64,000 bases of DNA from JAWKHR01 sp041394725 (GTDB taxonomy: Bacteria > Acidobacteriota > Vicinamibacteria > Vicinamibacterales > SCN-69-37): positions 1 through 64,000 of the forward strand of contig JAWKHR010000008.1 in the NCBI GenBank assembly GCA_041394725.1, given 5' to 3'. The position numbers and the translations under genes were made by a program. How positions within the stretch are numbered: position 1 is the stretch's first letter; every line of letters starts with the position of its first letter. This document shows, in pieces, positions 7,414 to 16,381 of this stretch. The notes beneath the pieces are model-generated. The model saw nothing but the letters and a program-made list of their open reading frames with translations, ran no database searches and was not told the DNA's origin.

Positions 7414-10335
7414 GCCCGCGCGGATCTCGGCCTGCCGGTCGAGGTAGCTCAGGCCGTCGGTGATCCACGCCGGCGCGGGATCGCCCTTCAGGTAGTGGCC
7501 GAACCACGCGAGGATCTTCTGCTGGTAGTCCACCTGGTTCTTCTTCTGCCGCAGGCCGTGGTCCTCGTTCGCGTAGACGATCATCACCACGTTCTTCTGC
7601 GCGCGCCGGGCGATGTTGTACATCGACACCGCCTGGTGCCAGAACACCGTGCCGTCATCGTCGCCGGCCTCGAGCAGCAGCGGCGTCGTCATGCCGGCGA
7701 TGTCGTAGAGCGCCGAGTTGCGGATGTACGCGTCGAGGTCCTCGTAGAGCGGCACGACCATGCGCTGCTGGCCGGTCTCGATGTGGTCCGTCTCCGCGAT
7801 CCCGGAGCTCCAGTGGTGGTTGCCGTAGTTGCTCACCAGGTCGGTGATCGCCGCGCCCGCGACCGCCGCCGCGAAGACGCCCTGCGTGTGCGTCGCCAGG
7901 AACGCCGTGTCGAACCCGCCCCACGAGTGCCCGACCACGCCGACCTTGCCCGCGTCGGCGAGCCCCATGTCGACCACCTTCTTCACCGCGGGCGTGACGC
8001 ACTCGACCACCGACAGCCCGGGCTCGCGCGGCCGGAAGACGATGTCCGGCTGGAGCACGAAGTAGCCGTGCTGCGTGAAGACCGTGGTGTTGTAGTAGTC
8101 CCGATCGCTCGGCGCGACGTAGCGGTGGACGCCGTCGGAGAGCGTCTCGTAGACGTACACGATCATCGGGTACTTCCGGCCCGGCTCGTAGTTGGCGGGA
8201 TAGTAGAGCGCACCCTGGAGCGGCAGGCCCTTCGTGGACTTGTAGTCGACGACCTCGCTGTGGCTCCAGGCGTAGGTCGCCTGGAACGGGTTCGTCGTCG
8301 TCACCTGGCGTGCGCCGGCGAGCGACGCGTCGCCCACGAAGAGATCCGGCGAGTCGTCGTGGTCCTGCACGACGTAGCCGTAGACCTCCGCCGCATCCGC
8401 CTTCGCGAGGCTCGAGACCGCGGCGTCCTGCCAGACGAGGCGATCGACGGCGGGCGGGGCCGACGGCATCGTCGGACTCACCGTCAGCCGGGCGTAGCCG
8501 GACTGCTTCGAGTGGATGCCGAACAGGCTCGCGAACTGGGCCCCCGCAATCGTCTCGGCCGACGTGTCGACGCGGACGAGCCGGTGGCGGACGTCGTCGG
8601 CCGTCCCGTTCGTCAGCCGGATGCCGCTGGCGCCGTGCGGATCGACCTGCCACACGTCGTGCTCGTCGTAGAGCAGGACGGTCGCGTCGCCGGGCGTCCA
8701 GCCCGCGACCCCGAACATCGGCTTGGCCGGCGCCGTGGAGTCCGACGCCACGTCCTGGAACGCCGTCCTGAGCTTCGACGTGATGTTGGTCACGGCCTTC
8801 GTGTCGAGGTCGATCGTGAAGTAGTGCCCGCCCTCGGAGAACAGGACGTAGCGGCCGCCCGGGCTGACCTGCGCGCGCGAGCCGACGTTCCCGCGCAGCG
8901 CCGTCCGCTGGCCCGTCGCCAGGTCCACGACCGACAGGTCCGACGCGCCGCGGCCGATCGATCGCGCCATCGCGTAGCGGGACCAGTCGTCGACCAGCGC
9001 GGCGGCGCGATGCGGAATCGGCGACACCGACTCCTCGAACGTCTGCGCGAGCTGGACGAAGCGTCCGGTGTCGAGGTGCCACGCCGACAGCAGGTTCCGG
9101 CGCCGGTCGGCGGCCGCCGTGTTCTTCTGGCGCGACATCACGACCGTGTCCTTCCAGTGCCACACGTCCACGTCGGCCGGTTCATCGGCGGCCGGCGCGC
9201 CTCGACCCCGGCCGCGCGCTCCGGCGGCCTGCGGGTCGCCGCCAGTCGTGCCGGCCTCGTCGCCACTCGCACCCGCGGCGCCACGCCCGCGCGCCCCGCG
9301 TCCCCGGGCCGGCGCGGGCCTGGTGGCCCAGTCGGCGATGCCGAGGAAGATGACGGTGCCGTCCTCCGACCAGCTCGGCCGCCGCCAGGTCACCGTGCGC
9401 TTGCCGGCCGGGAAGCCGCCCGCCGACGCAGGGTCGAGCGTGATCGCCCGCTCGGTGCCGGTGCCGAGCCCGCGCCAGGCGAGCGCCAGCTGCGTCGGCC
9501 CGTCGTGCGTGTCGTCCGTGCGGCTGCGGAACAGGACGAGGTCCGCCGAGTCCTCCCGCCACGAGAGCGACGAGTAGTCCGCGTCCGCCGAATCCAGGAC
9601 GCGCAGCACGGTCGTCGCCGGATCGAAGACGTGCACGCCGTTGCCGCTCCGCCCGTCCGCGCTGATCGTCATCGCCAGCAGGTGACCGTCCTTCGCGTCC
9701 TGCCAGGCGAAGTCCGACACGTTGCCGAACGTCGTGTCGCGGCCCGTGTCGAGCGCCCGGACGATCACGGTGACCCCGACCGGCGGCGTGTCGCCGTCGC
9801 CGCCGGCGTTGCCGCCTCCGCCCCCGCGCCCGCCGCCACGCCCGCCGCCTGCCGGCGCCGTCGCGCCGTTCGCGGTCGGCGCGTAGCGGCGCATCGCCAC
9901 GTACCGCCCGTCGCCGCTGAACGCGAAGCTCTGGATCCCGTCCACCTCGGTCATCTCGCCCGACGACAGCCGGACCAGGCCGAGTCGGTTCTGGGTGGAT
10001 TCGCGCGCCTCACGCCGGCGTTCGAGTTCGGTCTCCGAGTACCCGATCGTGAACGCGGCCCACGCCGAGTCGGACGAGAACGTCGCCGTGCCGCCACCGG
10101 GCACCGTCTTCTCCAGGCCGTCGGACAGACGCTTGAGCCGCAGCTCGTTCTCGCGGCTCGACCGGTTGATCGCGTAGGCGACCCACGCGCCATCGGGCGA
10201 GAACGCCCGCGCGCCGAAGAACCCGAGCGATTCCCACTGGCCGTAGTCGGCCCGGGTGAGCGTCGGCTTCGACTGGGCCACGAGGCCGACGACGAGGACG
10301 GATCCGAACACCAGGAGAGCGGCAAGTCTGCGCAT
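7399..10335 (-). CDS. Secreted S9-family prolyl oligopeptidase-like peptidase
   Basis: A 978-residue protein with a signal peptide (MRRLAALLVFGSVLVVGLVA). A beta-propeller-like N-terminal region occupies ~25-650 and an alpha/beta hydrolase domain the C-terminus. Catalytic elements visible are the nucleophile in VVGHSWGGFDTAF, the acid in LEAGDDDGTVFWHQ and the histidine in NEDHGLRQKK. Two Gly/Arg-rich low-complexity inserts (about 9780-9860 and 9180-9310) interrupt the propeller. S9 peptidases cleave short peptides after specific residues; here the enzyme is expected in the periplasm or outside. ATG 10335 is used with AAGGTG upstream; in-frame ATG 10350 is an alternative. Family length is normally 650-900, the excess being the inserts. 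Confidence 0.9.
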   Translation of the reverse strand: MRRLAALLVFGSVLVVGLVAQSKPTLTRADYGQWESLGFFGARAFSPDGAWVAYAINRSSRENELRLKRLSDGLEKTVPGGGTATFSSDSAWAAFTIGYSETELERRREARESTQNRLGLVRLSSGEMTEVDGIQSFAFSGDGRYVAMRRYAPTANGATAPAGGGRGGGRGGGGGNAGGDGDTPPVGVTVIVRALDTGRDTTFGNVSDFAWQDAKDGHLLAMTISADGRSGNGVHVFDPATTVLRVLDSADADYSSLSWREDSADLVLFRSRTDDTHDGPTQLALAWRGLGTGTERAITLDPASAGGFPAGKRTVTWRRPSWSEDGTVIFLGIADWATRPAPARGRGARGRGAAGASGDEAGTTGGDPQAAGARGRGRGAPAADEPADVDVWHWKDTVVMSRQKNTAAADRRRNLLSAWHLDTGRFVQLAQTFEESVSPIPHRAAALVDDWSRYAMARSIGRGASDLSVVDLATGQRTALRGNVGSRAQVSPGGRYVLFSEGGHYFTIDLDTKAVTNITSKLRTAFQDVASDSTAPAKPMFGVAGWTPGDATVLLYDEHDVWQVDPHGASGIRLTNGTADDVRHRLVRVDTSAETIAGAQFASLFGIHSKQSGYARLTVSPTMPSAPPAVDRLVWQDAAVSSLAKADAAEVYGYVVQDHDDSPDLFVGDASLAGARQVTTTNPFQATYAWSHSEVVDYKSTKGLPLQGALYYPANYEPGRKYPMIVYVYETLSDGVHRYVAPSDRDYYNTTVFTQHGYFVLQPDIVFRPREPGLSVVECVTPAVKKVVDMGLADAGKVGVVGHSWGGFDTAFLATHTQGVFAAAVAGAAITDLVSNYGNHHWSSGIAETDHIETGQQRMVVPLYEDLDAYIRNSALYDIAGMTTPLLLEAGDDDGTVFWHQAVSMYNIARRAQKNVVMIVYANEDHGLRQKKNQVDYQQKILAWFGHYLKGDPAPAWITDGLSYLDRQAEIRAGGGGR

Positions 10336-10439
10336 GGGTGACACCTTCATGGAGGTCCGGGGCATCGTCGCCCGAATGGCGCGGCGGATCAAGCCGCGCG
10401 GCGGGGATGGTGCGGGGGCCTTCACGCGACCGCGTCGCG

Positions 10440-12875
10440 TCAGTCCGTGCGCAGGGCCACGTTGGGATCGACGCGCGTGGCGCGCCGGGCCGGCAGCCAG
10501 GCGGCAGCCGTCGTGATCGCGGCCACGGCGAGCCCGGCCAGTACGAGCGTCGCCGGATCGGCGGGATCGACCTCGAACAGGATCTCGCGGACGGACCGGC
10601 TCAGCAGCAGCGCGCCGGCCAGGCCCGCGGCCACGCCACCGGCGGCGAGCAGGAGGCCTTCCCCGAGAATGCCGCGCAGAATCCGGCCCGGCGCGGCGCC
10701 AAGCGCCATCCGGATGCCGAACTCCCGCGTGCGCTCGCTCACCGCGAAGGCGAGCACGCCCGCCAGACCCACCGCGGCAATGGCCACGGCGAGCAGGGCC
10801 AGCGCGCCGAACAGCCCGGCGTTCAGCCGTGCGGGTGCCACGCGCTCGCCGAGCGCCTCGTCGAGCGTCCAGACGTCGGTCACCGGCCGCTTCGGGTCCA
10901 TCTCGTGCACGAGCCGCGCGGCTTCCCGCGCCGTGGCCATCGGATCGCCGGTCGTCCGCACGAGCACGGCGGGGCCGGGCGAGGCCTGGAGCGCGGACTC
11001 GTAGACGGTGGCGACCGGCGGCGCCTGTGGGCCCAGCTCGCGCGCGTCCCGCGCCACGCCGACGACCGTGTGCCACGCGTTCCAGCTGTTGGAGCCCGCA
11101 AACGCCCACCGCACCCGCCGCCCGATCGGATCGTCCGCGCCGAAGATCAGCTGGGCCAACCGCTCGTTGATGACGAGCGCGGGCGGGGCGCCGGGGGCGT
11201 CCTCGATCGTGAATCCCCGGCCGCGTCGGATCGCCACGTCGAGCGTGTCGAAGTAGGACGGGCTCACGACCTGCGTGATCAGCTGGAGCGGCGCGTCCAG
11301 CTGTTCGGGCGACCGGCCCTGGACGGCCACGTCCCAGGTGTAGACCGTCATCGTGTCGTAGGGCGCGCTCGAGGCGGTGGCCACGGCCTCGACGCCGGGA
11401 AACGCGGCGAGGCGCGCGGTGAGCTGATCGAAGAGCGCGCGGTTGCGGGTCGCGTCCGCCCGCGTGAAGTTCGGCGCCTTGAGGGCCAGGATTGAGGTCG
11501 CGTCGAACCCGGTGTCCACCCGCTCCAGGTTGAGCAGGCTCCGGCCGAGCAGGCCGGCGCCGACGAGCACGACGAACGACACCGCGACCTGCGCACCGAC
11601 CAGCAGCCGCTGCGCGCGACGCTGGCCGCGGCCCACGGTGGTGCGGCCTCCCGTGGCCGCCCCGGCGAGCGCGGGCGCCGCGGCCGGCAGCCGCGGCGCC
11701 CAGGCGAAGACCAGCGCGATGCCGATGCCGACCGCGAGGGCGAAGCCGAGCACCGTCGGGTTCAGACGCACCTCCTCGGCGCGCAGCGTCATTCGCGCCG
11801 CGTACGCCGTGAGCTGGCCCTGCGCGGCCCAGGCGACCACCACGCCCGCGACGGCGCCGGCGACCGCCAGGCCGAGGTGTTCCACGAACAACTCGAAGCG
11901 CAACTGGCGGGCCGAGGCGCCGAGGGCCGTCCGCACCGCCAGTTCCCGTTCGCGGCGCACCAGGCGGGCGAGCGACAGGTTGCCGACGTTCGCGCAGGCG
12001 ACGACGAGCACCAGCACGACCGCGCCCATGAGAATCAGCAGCGTCGGCCGCGCCTCGCGGACCAGCACGTCACGCCACGGCGTGAGCCGGACGTCGAAGC
12101 CCGACGCCGCCGGATACGCCGTCGGATACGCCGCGTGCAGCCGGCGGGCCACGTCGCGCAGGTCGGACCGCGCCGCCTCCACTGGCACCCCGCGCCGCAG
12201 GAGCGCGTAGACGCTGGTCATCCGGTGCGTGCGTTCGTCCTGCATCGACGCACTCATGTAGTGCGCGTTGGTCGAGTAGTTCGCGTAGAGCTCCGGGCGC
12301 TCCGTGCCGGCGTAGTGCGACCCCGGTTCGAGGACGCCGACGATGGTGGTGGCCACGCCGGTCAGCTCGATGACCCGCCCGACCACCGACGGATCCTCGC
12401 CGAAGGCCCGCCGCCAGAACTCGTGCGTCAGCACCGCCACCGGGGCCGCGCCGCGGACGTCGTCCGGGCCCTGGAGCGTCCGGCCGATCGCGGCGTGGAT
12501 GTTCAGGAGCGTGAAGTAGTTCGAGGTCACGAGTCCGCCGTAGGCCAGCAGCGGATCGCCGGATCCGACGACGCTGAACTGCCAGTCGCCGTACTCGACG
12601 AGCTGGTCGATCGTGGAGGCCTGCGTGCGGTAGTCGGCGACCTCGGCGAACGAGAACAGGGCATTGTCCCGGCCCAGCCGGGTCAACGGCTGTTCCACCC
12701 ACATGATGCGGTCGGCGTTCGGATACGGCAGCGGCCGGATCAGCACGGCCTCGACGTTGGAGAAGATGGCCGTCGTCGCGCCGATGCCCAGGCCCAGCGT
12801 GAGCACGAACGCCGCGGCGTAGCCGCGATCGCGGACCAGTCGCCGGAGGACGGGGCGCAGGGTGCGGTGCCACAT
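10440..12875 (-). CDS. ADOP-family ABC permease (MacB/FtsX type)
   Basis: An 811-residue duplicated permease. After a short cytoplasmic N-terminus, TM1 (YAAAFVLTLGLGIGATTA) leads to a large periplasmic MacB-PCD domain. An FtsX bundle follows (~275-400, with VLVVACANVGNLSLARLVRR). Then comes a linker TM, a second periplasmic domain, and a second FtsX bundle at the C-terminus (GVLAFAVSERTREFGIRMA and the closing RRATRVDPNVALR). This is the orphan-permease architecture expanded in Acidobacteriota, with no ATPase gene next to it. Unlike the copy at 18-20.8 kb it lacks the N-terminal permease prefix domain and has no PadR neighbour. Function unproven; efflux or lipoprotein handling is a family-level guess. 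Confidence 0.9.
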   Translation of the reverse strand: MWHRTLRPVLRRLVRDRGYAAAFVLTLGLGIGATTAIFSNVEAVLIRPLPYPNADRIMWVEQPLTRLGRDNALFSFAEVADYRTQASTIDQLVEYGDWQFSVVGSGDPLLAYGGLVTSNYFTLLNIHAAIGRTLQGPDDVRGAAPVAVLTHEFWRRAFGEDPSVVGRVIELTGVATTIVGVLEPGSHYAGTERPELYANYSTNAHYMSASMQDERTHRMTSVYALLRRGVPVEAARSDLRDVARRLHAAYPTAYPAASGFDVRLTPWRDVLVREARPTLLILMGAVVLVLVVACANVGNLSLARLVRRERELAVRTALGASARQLRFELFVEHLGLAVAGAVAGVVVAWAAQGQLTAYAARMTLRAEEVRLNPTVLGFALAVGIGIALVFAWAPRLPAAAPALAGAATGGRTTVGRGQRRAQRLLVGAQVAVSFVVLVGAGLLGRSLLNLERVDTGFDATSILALKAPNFTRADATRNRALFDQLTARLAAFPGVEAVATASSAPYDTMTVYTWDVAVQGRSPEQLDAPLQLITQVVSPSYFDTLDVAIRRGRGFTIEDAPGAPPALVINERLAQLIFGADDPIGRRVRWAFAGSNSWNAWHTVVGVARDARELGPQAPPVATVYESALQASPGPAVLVRTTGDPMATAREAARLVHEMDPKRPVTDVWTLDEALGERVAPARLNAGLFGALALLAVAIAAVGLAGVLAFAVSERTREFGIRMALGAAPGRILRGILGEGLLLAAGGVAAGLAGALLLSRSVREILFEVDPADPATLVLAGLAVAAITTAAAWLPARRATRVDPNVALRTD

Positions 12876-12936
12876 GTCGGGAGGCTCGACAGTGTATTAC
12901 GCGGCAGGGGCGCCGCCCTTTTTTCGTGTGCGCGGG

Positions 12937-12965
12937 TTGCGCCGTCCGGGACCGGGCCGTACAGT
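12937..12965 (+). promoter_or_regulatory. Promoter TTGCGC-17-TACAGT for the M23 peptidase gene
   Basis: A -35-like TTGCGC and a -10-like TACAGT stand 17 bases apart. The -10 ends 7 bases before ATG 12973, implying a leaderless or near-leaderless message. Confidence 0.45.
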
Positions 12966-12972
12966 GGCCGAC

Positions 12973-13827
12973 ATGGGGTTCCTGATCGTGCTCCTGGTCC
13001 TGCTGCCGCAGGCCGCGGTGACGCCGGCGCCGGTGGCGATCGAGGTCGAGGCCCGCGCGCTCCAGCCGGGCGAGCTCGTCGTGCTGGACATCTCCACCAC
13101 GTCGCCCGCCGACGGCGTGACCGTGCGCGCCTTCGACCGCGCCGTGCCCGTGGCGCGACGCGACCCGAATCGCTGGCAGGCGTTCCTCGGGATCGATCTC
13201 GACGTCGCGCCGGGACGGTACGCGGTGCAGGTCGAGGTCGCGCATGGCGAGGCGCGGGATCGCGCGACCCAGGCCCTCGACGTCGTTGCCAAGGCCTTCC
13301 GCACCCGCCAGCTCACCGTGGACAACGCGTTCGTCAACCCGCCGGCGGCCGTCCAGAAGCGGATTGCCGATGAGGCGGCCGAGCTGTCGCGTATCTGGCG
13401 CGACTCGGCGCCGGAGCCCCTGTGGCGCGGGCCGTTCGTCCGGCCGGTGCCGCAGAAGGCGAACAGCGCGTTCGGCAGCCGCAGCATCTTCAACGGGCAG
13501 CCGCGCAACCCGCACGGCGGCGCCGATTTCCTGAGCCCGGCGGGGACGCCGGTCAAGGCGCCCGGCGGCGGCCGCGTCGTGCTCGCGCGCGACCTCTACT
13601 ACACCGGCAACAGCGTGGTGATCGACCACGGCATGGGCCTCGTCTCGCTCTTCGCGCACCTGTCGGCCATCGACGTCGAGCCCGGCCAGACGGTCTCGGC
13701 CGGCCAGGTGGTCGGCCAGGTGGGCGCCACCGGGCGCGTCACCGGCGCGCACCTGCACTGGACGCTTCGCGCGGACGGCGCGCGGATCGATCCTCTGTCG
13801 CTGCTGGCCGTCCTCGGCGCGCGGTAG
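12973..13827 (+). CDS. Secreted M23-family (LytM) metallopeptidase
   Basis: A 284-residue protein with a short hydrophobic N-terminus (MGFLIVLLVLLPQAAVTPA) acting as signal peptide. An Ig-like N-terminal domain (~22-115) precedes the M23 domain (~170-280). Zinc and catalytic residues sit in NPHGGADF (H and D) and GAHLHWTLR (HxH), with the intervening DHGMGLVSLFAHLS strand. M23 enzymes cut peptidoglycan cross-bridges or act as amidase activators. ATG 12973 is supported by a promoter directly upstream and by the signal sequence starting there. The gene is followed 56 bases later by the peptide-ligase gene on the same strand, which has its own -10 element, so co-transcription is uncertain. Confidence 0.92.
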   Translation: MGFLIVLLVLLPQAAVTPAPVAIEVEARALQPGELVVLDISTTSPADGVTVRAFDRAVPVARRDPNRWQAFLGIDLDVAPGRYAVQVEVAHGEARDRATQALDVVAKAFRTRQLTVDNAFVNPPAAVQKRIADEAAELSRIWRDSAPEPLWRGPFVRPVPQKANSAFGSRSIFNGQPRNPHGGADFLSPAGTPVKAPGGGRVVLARDLYYTGNSVVIDHGMGLVSLFAHLSAIDVEPGQTVSAGQVVGQVGATGRVTGAHLHWTLRADGARIDPLSLLAVLGAR

Positions 13828-13868
13828 GTGCCCCGCGGGTTCGTCACCGGCCGGTCGCCCGTCTCGGC

Positions 13869-13874
13869 TAGAAT
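13869..13874 (+). promoter_or_regulatory. -10 hexamer TAGAAT before the peptide ligase gene
   Basis: TAGAAT followed by C lies 9 bases before GTG 13884; the predicted transcript would have a leader of only a few bases. No clear -35 element. Confidence 0.42.
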
Positions 13875-13883
13875 CGGCCCGCC

Positions 13884-15434
13884 GTGGCCATGCCCCAGCC
13901 GCCCGACCTCCGCTCCCCGGACGACATCCAGGCCGCGTTCGACGCCCTGCAGCCGAGGCTGACCGAACTGTGGCGGTCCATCGAACGCTTCACGCCGGAC
14001 GCCCAGACCATCGTCGTCGTGCCGTCGATCAGCGTGGACACGCCGATGGAGGGCACGCTGCTGCAGGCCTACGAGGAGCGCTTCCTGTTCCTCCTCCTGC
14101 TGCTCCGCCAGCCACGCGCCCGGCTGGTGTACGTCACGTCGCAGGCGATTCATCCCGAGGTCGTGGACTACTACCTCGGCCTGCTGCCCGGCGTGATCGC
14201 CAGCCACGCCCGCGCGCGCCTGTTCCTCGTCACCCCGCTCGACGGGTCGTCCGAGACCCTGACGGCGAAACTGCTCGCCAGGCCGCGCCTGATTCAGGAG
14301 ATTCGCGGCCTGATACCCGACCCGCGCCACGCGCACCTGGTGCCGTACAGCACCACGCCGCTCGAGCGCGAGCTGGCCGTGCGCCTCGGGATCCCGATGT
14401 ACGGCGCCGACGCGAAGTTCCACCACTTCGGCACCAAGACCGGCGGCCGGCGGCTGTTTGCCGAGGAAGACGTGCGTCATCCGCTCGGCGAATCCGGGCT
14501 GTCGTCGCTCGACGACGTCGCGCGCGCGATCGTCGCAATTCGTGCCCGACGGCCGGCGCTCGCCTCGGCGGTGGTCAAGCTGAACGAGGGCGTGTCGGGC
14601 GAGGGTAACGCGATGGTGTCGCTCGACGGCCTGCCGCCGCCGGGCGATTCGGCCGAGACGGCGGCCGTCATGGCCCGCGTGCGCGCGATGCGGTTCGAGT
14701 CCCCGGACGTGACGTTCGACGAGTACGCCGCGAAACTCGCCGAACGCGGCGCGGTCGTCGAGGAGCGCATCGCCGGCCGCGAGTTCCGCAGCCCGAGCGC
14801 GCAGCTGCGCATCACGCCGCTCGGCCGCGTCGAAATGCTCTCCACGCACGACCAGGTGCTCGGCGGTCCGCAGGGACAGTCGTATCTCGGCTGCCGGTTT
14901 CCCGCCGACCAGGGCTACGCCGCCGACATCATGCGGGAGGCTGCCAAGGTCGGCGCGCGCCTCGCGCGCGAGGGCGTCATCGGCCGGTTCGCCATCGACT
15001 TCGTCTCGGTCCGCCGCGACGACGGCGCGTGGGAGAGCTACGCGATCGAGATCAACCTGCGGAAGGGCGGCACGACGCACCCCTTCCTCACGCTGCAGTT
15101 CCTGACGAACGGCGCCTACGACGCCGAGGCGGGCGTGTTCCGGACCAGGCGCGGCGTCGAGAAGTGCTTCGTCGCGAGCGATCACCTGGAATCGCCGGGC
15201 TACCGCGTGTTCACGCACCGCGACCTGTTCGACCTGGCCGCGCGCCACGACCTGCATTTCGACCAGGCGCGCCAGACCGGCGTGGTCTTCCACATGATGA
15301 ACGCGCTCGGCGAACTCGGCCGGGTCGGCCTGACGGCCGTGGGTAACACCCACGAGGAGGCCGAGGCGCTGTACGGTCGCACCGTCTCCGCGCTCGACGC
15401 CGAGGCCGACGCCGCCCGCCGCGATCCGCGCTGA
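13884..15434 (+). CDS. PGM1-related ATP-grasp peptide ligase/carboxylate-amine ligase
   Basis: A 516-residue cytoplasmic protein. The N-terminal ~190 residues form a Rossmann-like region (VVVPSISVDTPMEGTLLQAY, YVTSQAIHPEVVDYYL). An ATP-grasp fold follows (~180-400), with AVVKLNEGVSGEGNA as nucleotide-binding strand and loop, VEERIAGREF, and the magnesium-site strand YAIEINLRKGGTTHPF. This layout matches proteins named peptide ligase PGM1-related, after the pheganomycin ligase that joins an amino acid derivative to peptides. The actual substrates here are unknown and no RiPP precursor is adjacent. GTG 13884 or ATG 13890 may be the start. Its neighbour, an M23 peptidase, hints at cell-wall peptide chemistry but does not prove it. 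Confidence 0.8.
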   Translation: MAMPQPPDLRSPDDIQAAFDALQPRLTELWRSIERFTPDAQTIVVVPSISVDTPMEGTLLQAYEERFLFLLLLLRQPRARLVYVTSQAIHPEVVDYYLGLLPGVIASHARARLFLVTPLDGSSETLTAKLLARPRLIQEIRGLIPDPRHAHLVPYSTTPLERELAVRLGIPMYGADAKFHHFGTKTGGRRLFAEEDVRHPLGESGLSSLDDVARAIVAIRARRPALASAVVKLNEGVSGEGNAMVSLDGLPPPGDSAETAAVMARVRAMRFESPDVTFDEYAAKLAERGAVVEERIAGREFRSPSAQLRITPLGRVEMLSTHDQVLGGPQGQSYLGCRFPADQGYAADIMREAAKVGARLAREGVIGRFAIDFVSVRRDDGAWESYAIEINLRKGGTTHPFLTLQFLTNGAYDAEAGVFRTRRGVEKCFVASDHLESPGYRVFTHRDLFDLAARHDLHFDQARQTGVVFHMMNALGELGRVGLTAVGNTHEEAEALYGRTVSALDAEADAARRDPR

Positions 15435-15540
15435 GGCGCGCCGGGCCGCGCCAAGTCGCGCCGGGCCGCGCGCCCGAGGCGCTCGGGAAAGAGTTGTCCG
15501 GGCCAGACCGGGGGCGTAGAGTCAGCGGTGGAGGTGCCTC

Positions 15541-15696
15541 ATGGCCGACGTCACCGCCGCCAAGTGCGCCCACCCCGCGTGTGAATGCCGCGTCCCGAAG
15601 GACGGCAAGTTCGGCAAGTACTGCAGTGAACACTGCAAGGAGGCTGGACAGATGACCCAGCTCCGATGCGGTTGCCAGCACCCGGAGTGCCGGTAG
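15541..15696 (+). CDS. Small bacterial metallothionein (51 residues)
   Basis: A short gene with a strong ribosome site (GGAGGTG, 6 bases before ATG). The 51-residue product has eight cysteines at positions 9, 14, 16, 28, 32, 43, 45 and 50 and histidines at 11, 31 and 47. The arrangement CAHPACECRV, then KYCSEHCKEAG, then RCGCQHPEC follows the bacterial SmtA/BmtA pattern: a CxxxxCxC opening, a YCSxxC zinc-finger-like centre and a CGC ending. Such proteins bind Zn(II), Cd(II) or Cu(I) in the cytoplasm. It lies 106 bases downstream of the peptide ligase, with a GC-rich spacer and no evident metal-sensor operator. Too short for most gene finders; codon use and ribosome site support it. Confidence 0.88.
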   Translation: MADVTAAKCAHPACECRVPKDGKFGKYCSEHCKEAGQMTQLRCGCQHPECR

Positions 15697-15718
15697 CCGC
15701 CCGCCGGCCGGCGTCGGA

Positions 15719-16381
15719 TCAGCGTTCGAACAGTCGCGCGGCGTCGAGCGGCCACCAGCGCAGCTCGATCTTCCCCACGATGTAGCGCTCGGGCACGAAG
15801 CCCCACGCGCGGCTGTCCGAGCTGTCGGATCGATGGTCACCCAGGACGAAGTAGTGCCCGTCTGGGACCGTCTGCCGCGGCAGGTCGTCGTGTGACCGCA
15901 TCCCGTCGGCGACGTACTCGTCCGGCACGAGGTGGCCGTTGCGGTAGACGCGCCCGTCGCGGATCTCGACCGTGTCGCCTGGCACCGCGATGACGCGCTT
16001 GACGAACGTCTGCCGCGGATCGAGCGGGTAGTAGTGCATCACGATGTCGCCGGCCTGCGGCGCGTGCAGCAGGTAGGCGAGCTTGTTGATCACGAGCCGG
16101 TCCTGATCGTGCAGCGTGGGTTCCATGCTGTGCCCCTGCACGCGCGCGAGCTGCCCCACGAAGGTGACGATCAGCAGGGCCCAGCCGGTGGCCGAGGCCA
16201 GCGTCTTCATCCAGGCCAGGACCTCGGCGCCGAGGCCGGGCGCCGCGCGGTCGCTCCGCGGCGAACCCGCCGCGGCCGGTGACGCCGAGGCCGACGCCGT
16301 GGCCGGAGTTCCGGCGTCGCGGCCGGGCTGGCCGGGGGCGGCGTCTTGAGGGGCTGTCGTGACGTCGGGGGGATCGATCAT
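15719..16381 (-). CDS. lepB: Signal peptidase I
   Basis: A 220-residue S26 peptidase. After an Ala/Pro-rich cytoplasmic N-terminus (~1-55), one membrane segment (~60-78, [17 protein letters not shown]) leads into the catalytic domain. The nucleophile is in QGHSMEPTL and the general-base lysine in [11 protein letters not shown]. The box [18 protein letters not shown] near the C-terminus is also conserved. It cleaves signal peptides of exported proteins at the outer face of the inner membrane. The ATG overlaps the stop of ispG by 4 bases (ATGA), so the two are coupled. The long low-complexity N-terminus is unusual, but a downstream ATG would remove the membrane anchor. Confidence 0.95.
   Translation of the reverse strand: MIDPPDVTTAPQDAAPGQPGRDAGTPATASASASPAAAGSPRSDRAAPGLGAEVLAWMKTLASATGWALLIVTFVGQLARVQGHSMEPTLHDQDRLVINKLAYLLHAPQAGDIVMHYYPLDPRQTFVKRVIAVPGDTVEIRDGRVYRNGHLVPDEYVADGMRSHDDLPRQTVPDGHYFVLGDHRSDSSDSRAWGFVPERYIVGKIELRWWPLDAARLFER

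Noticed and set aside
7060..10341. 1,093-codon plus-strand open frame over the S9 peptidase
   Set aside because: Antisense to a gene with signal peptide and full catalytic triad; no motifs of its own.
10440..12875. MacB efflux pump component
   Set aside because: The protein has no ATPase domain and a duplicated FtsX layout, so it is an orphan ADOP permease rather than MacB.
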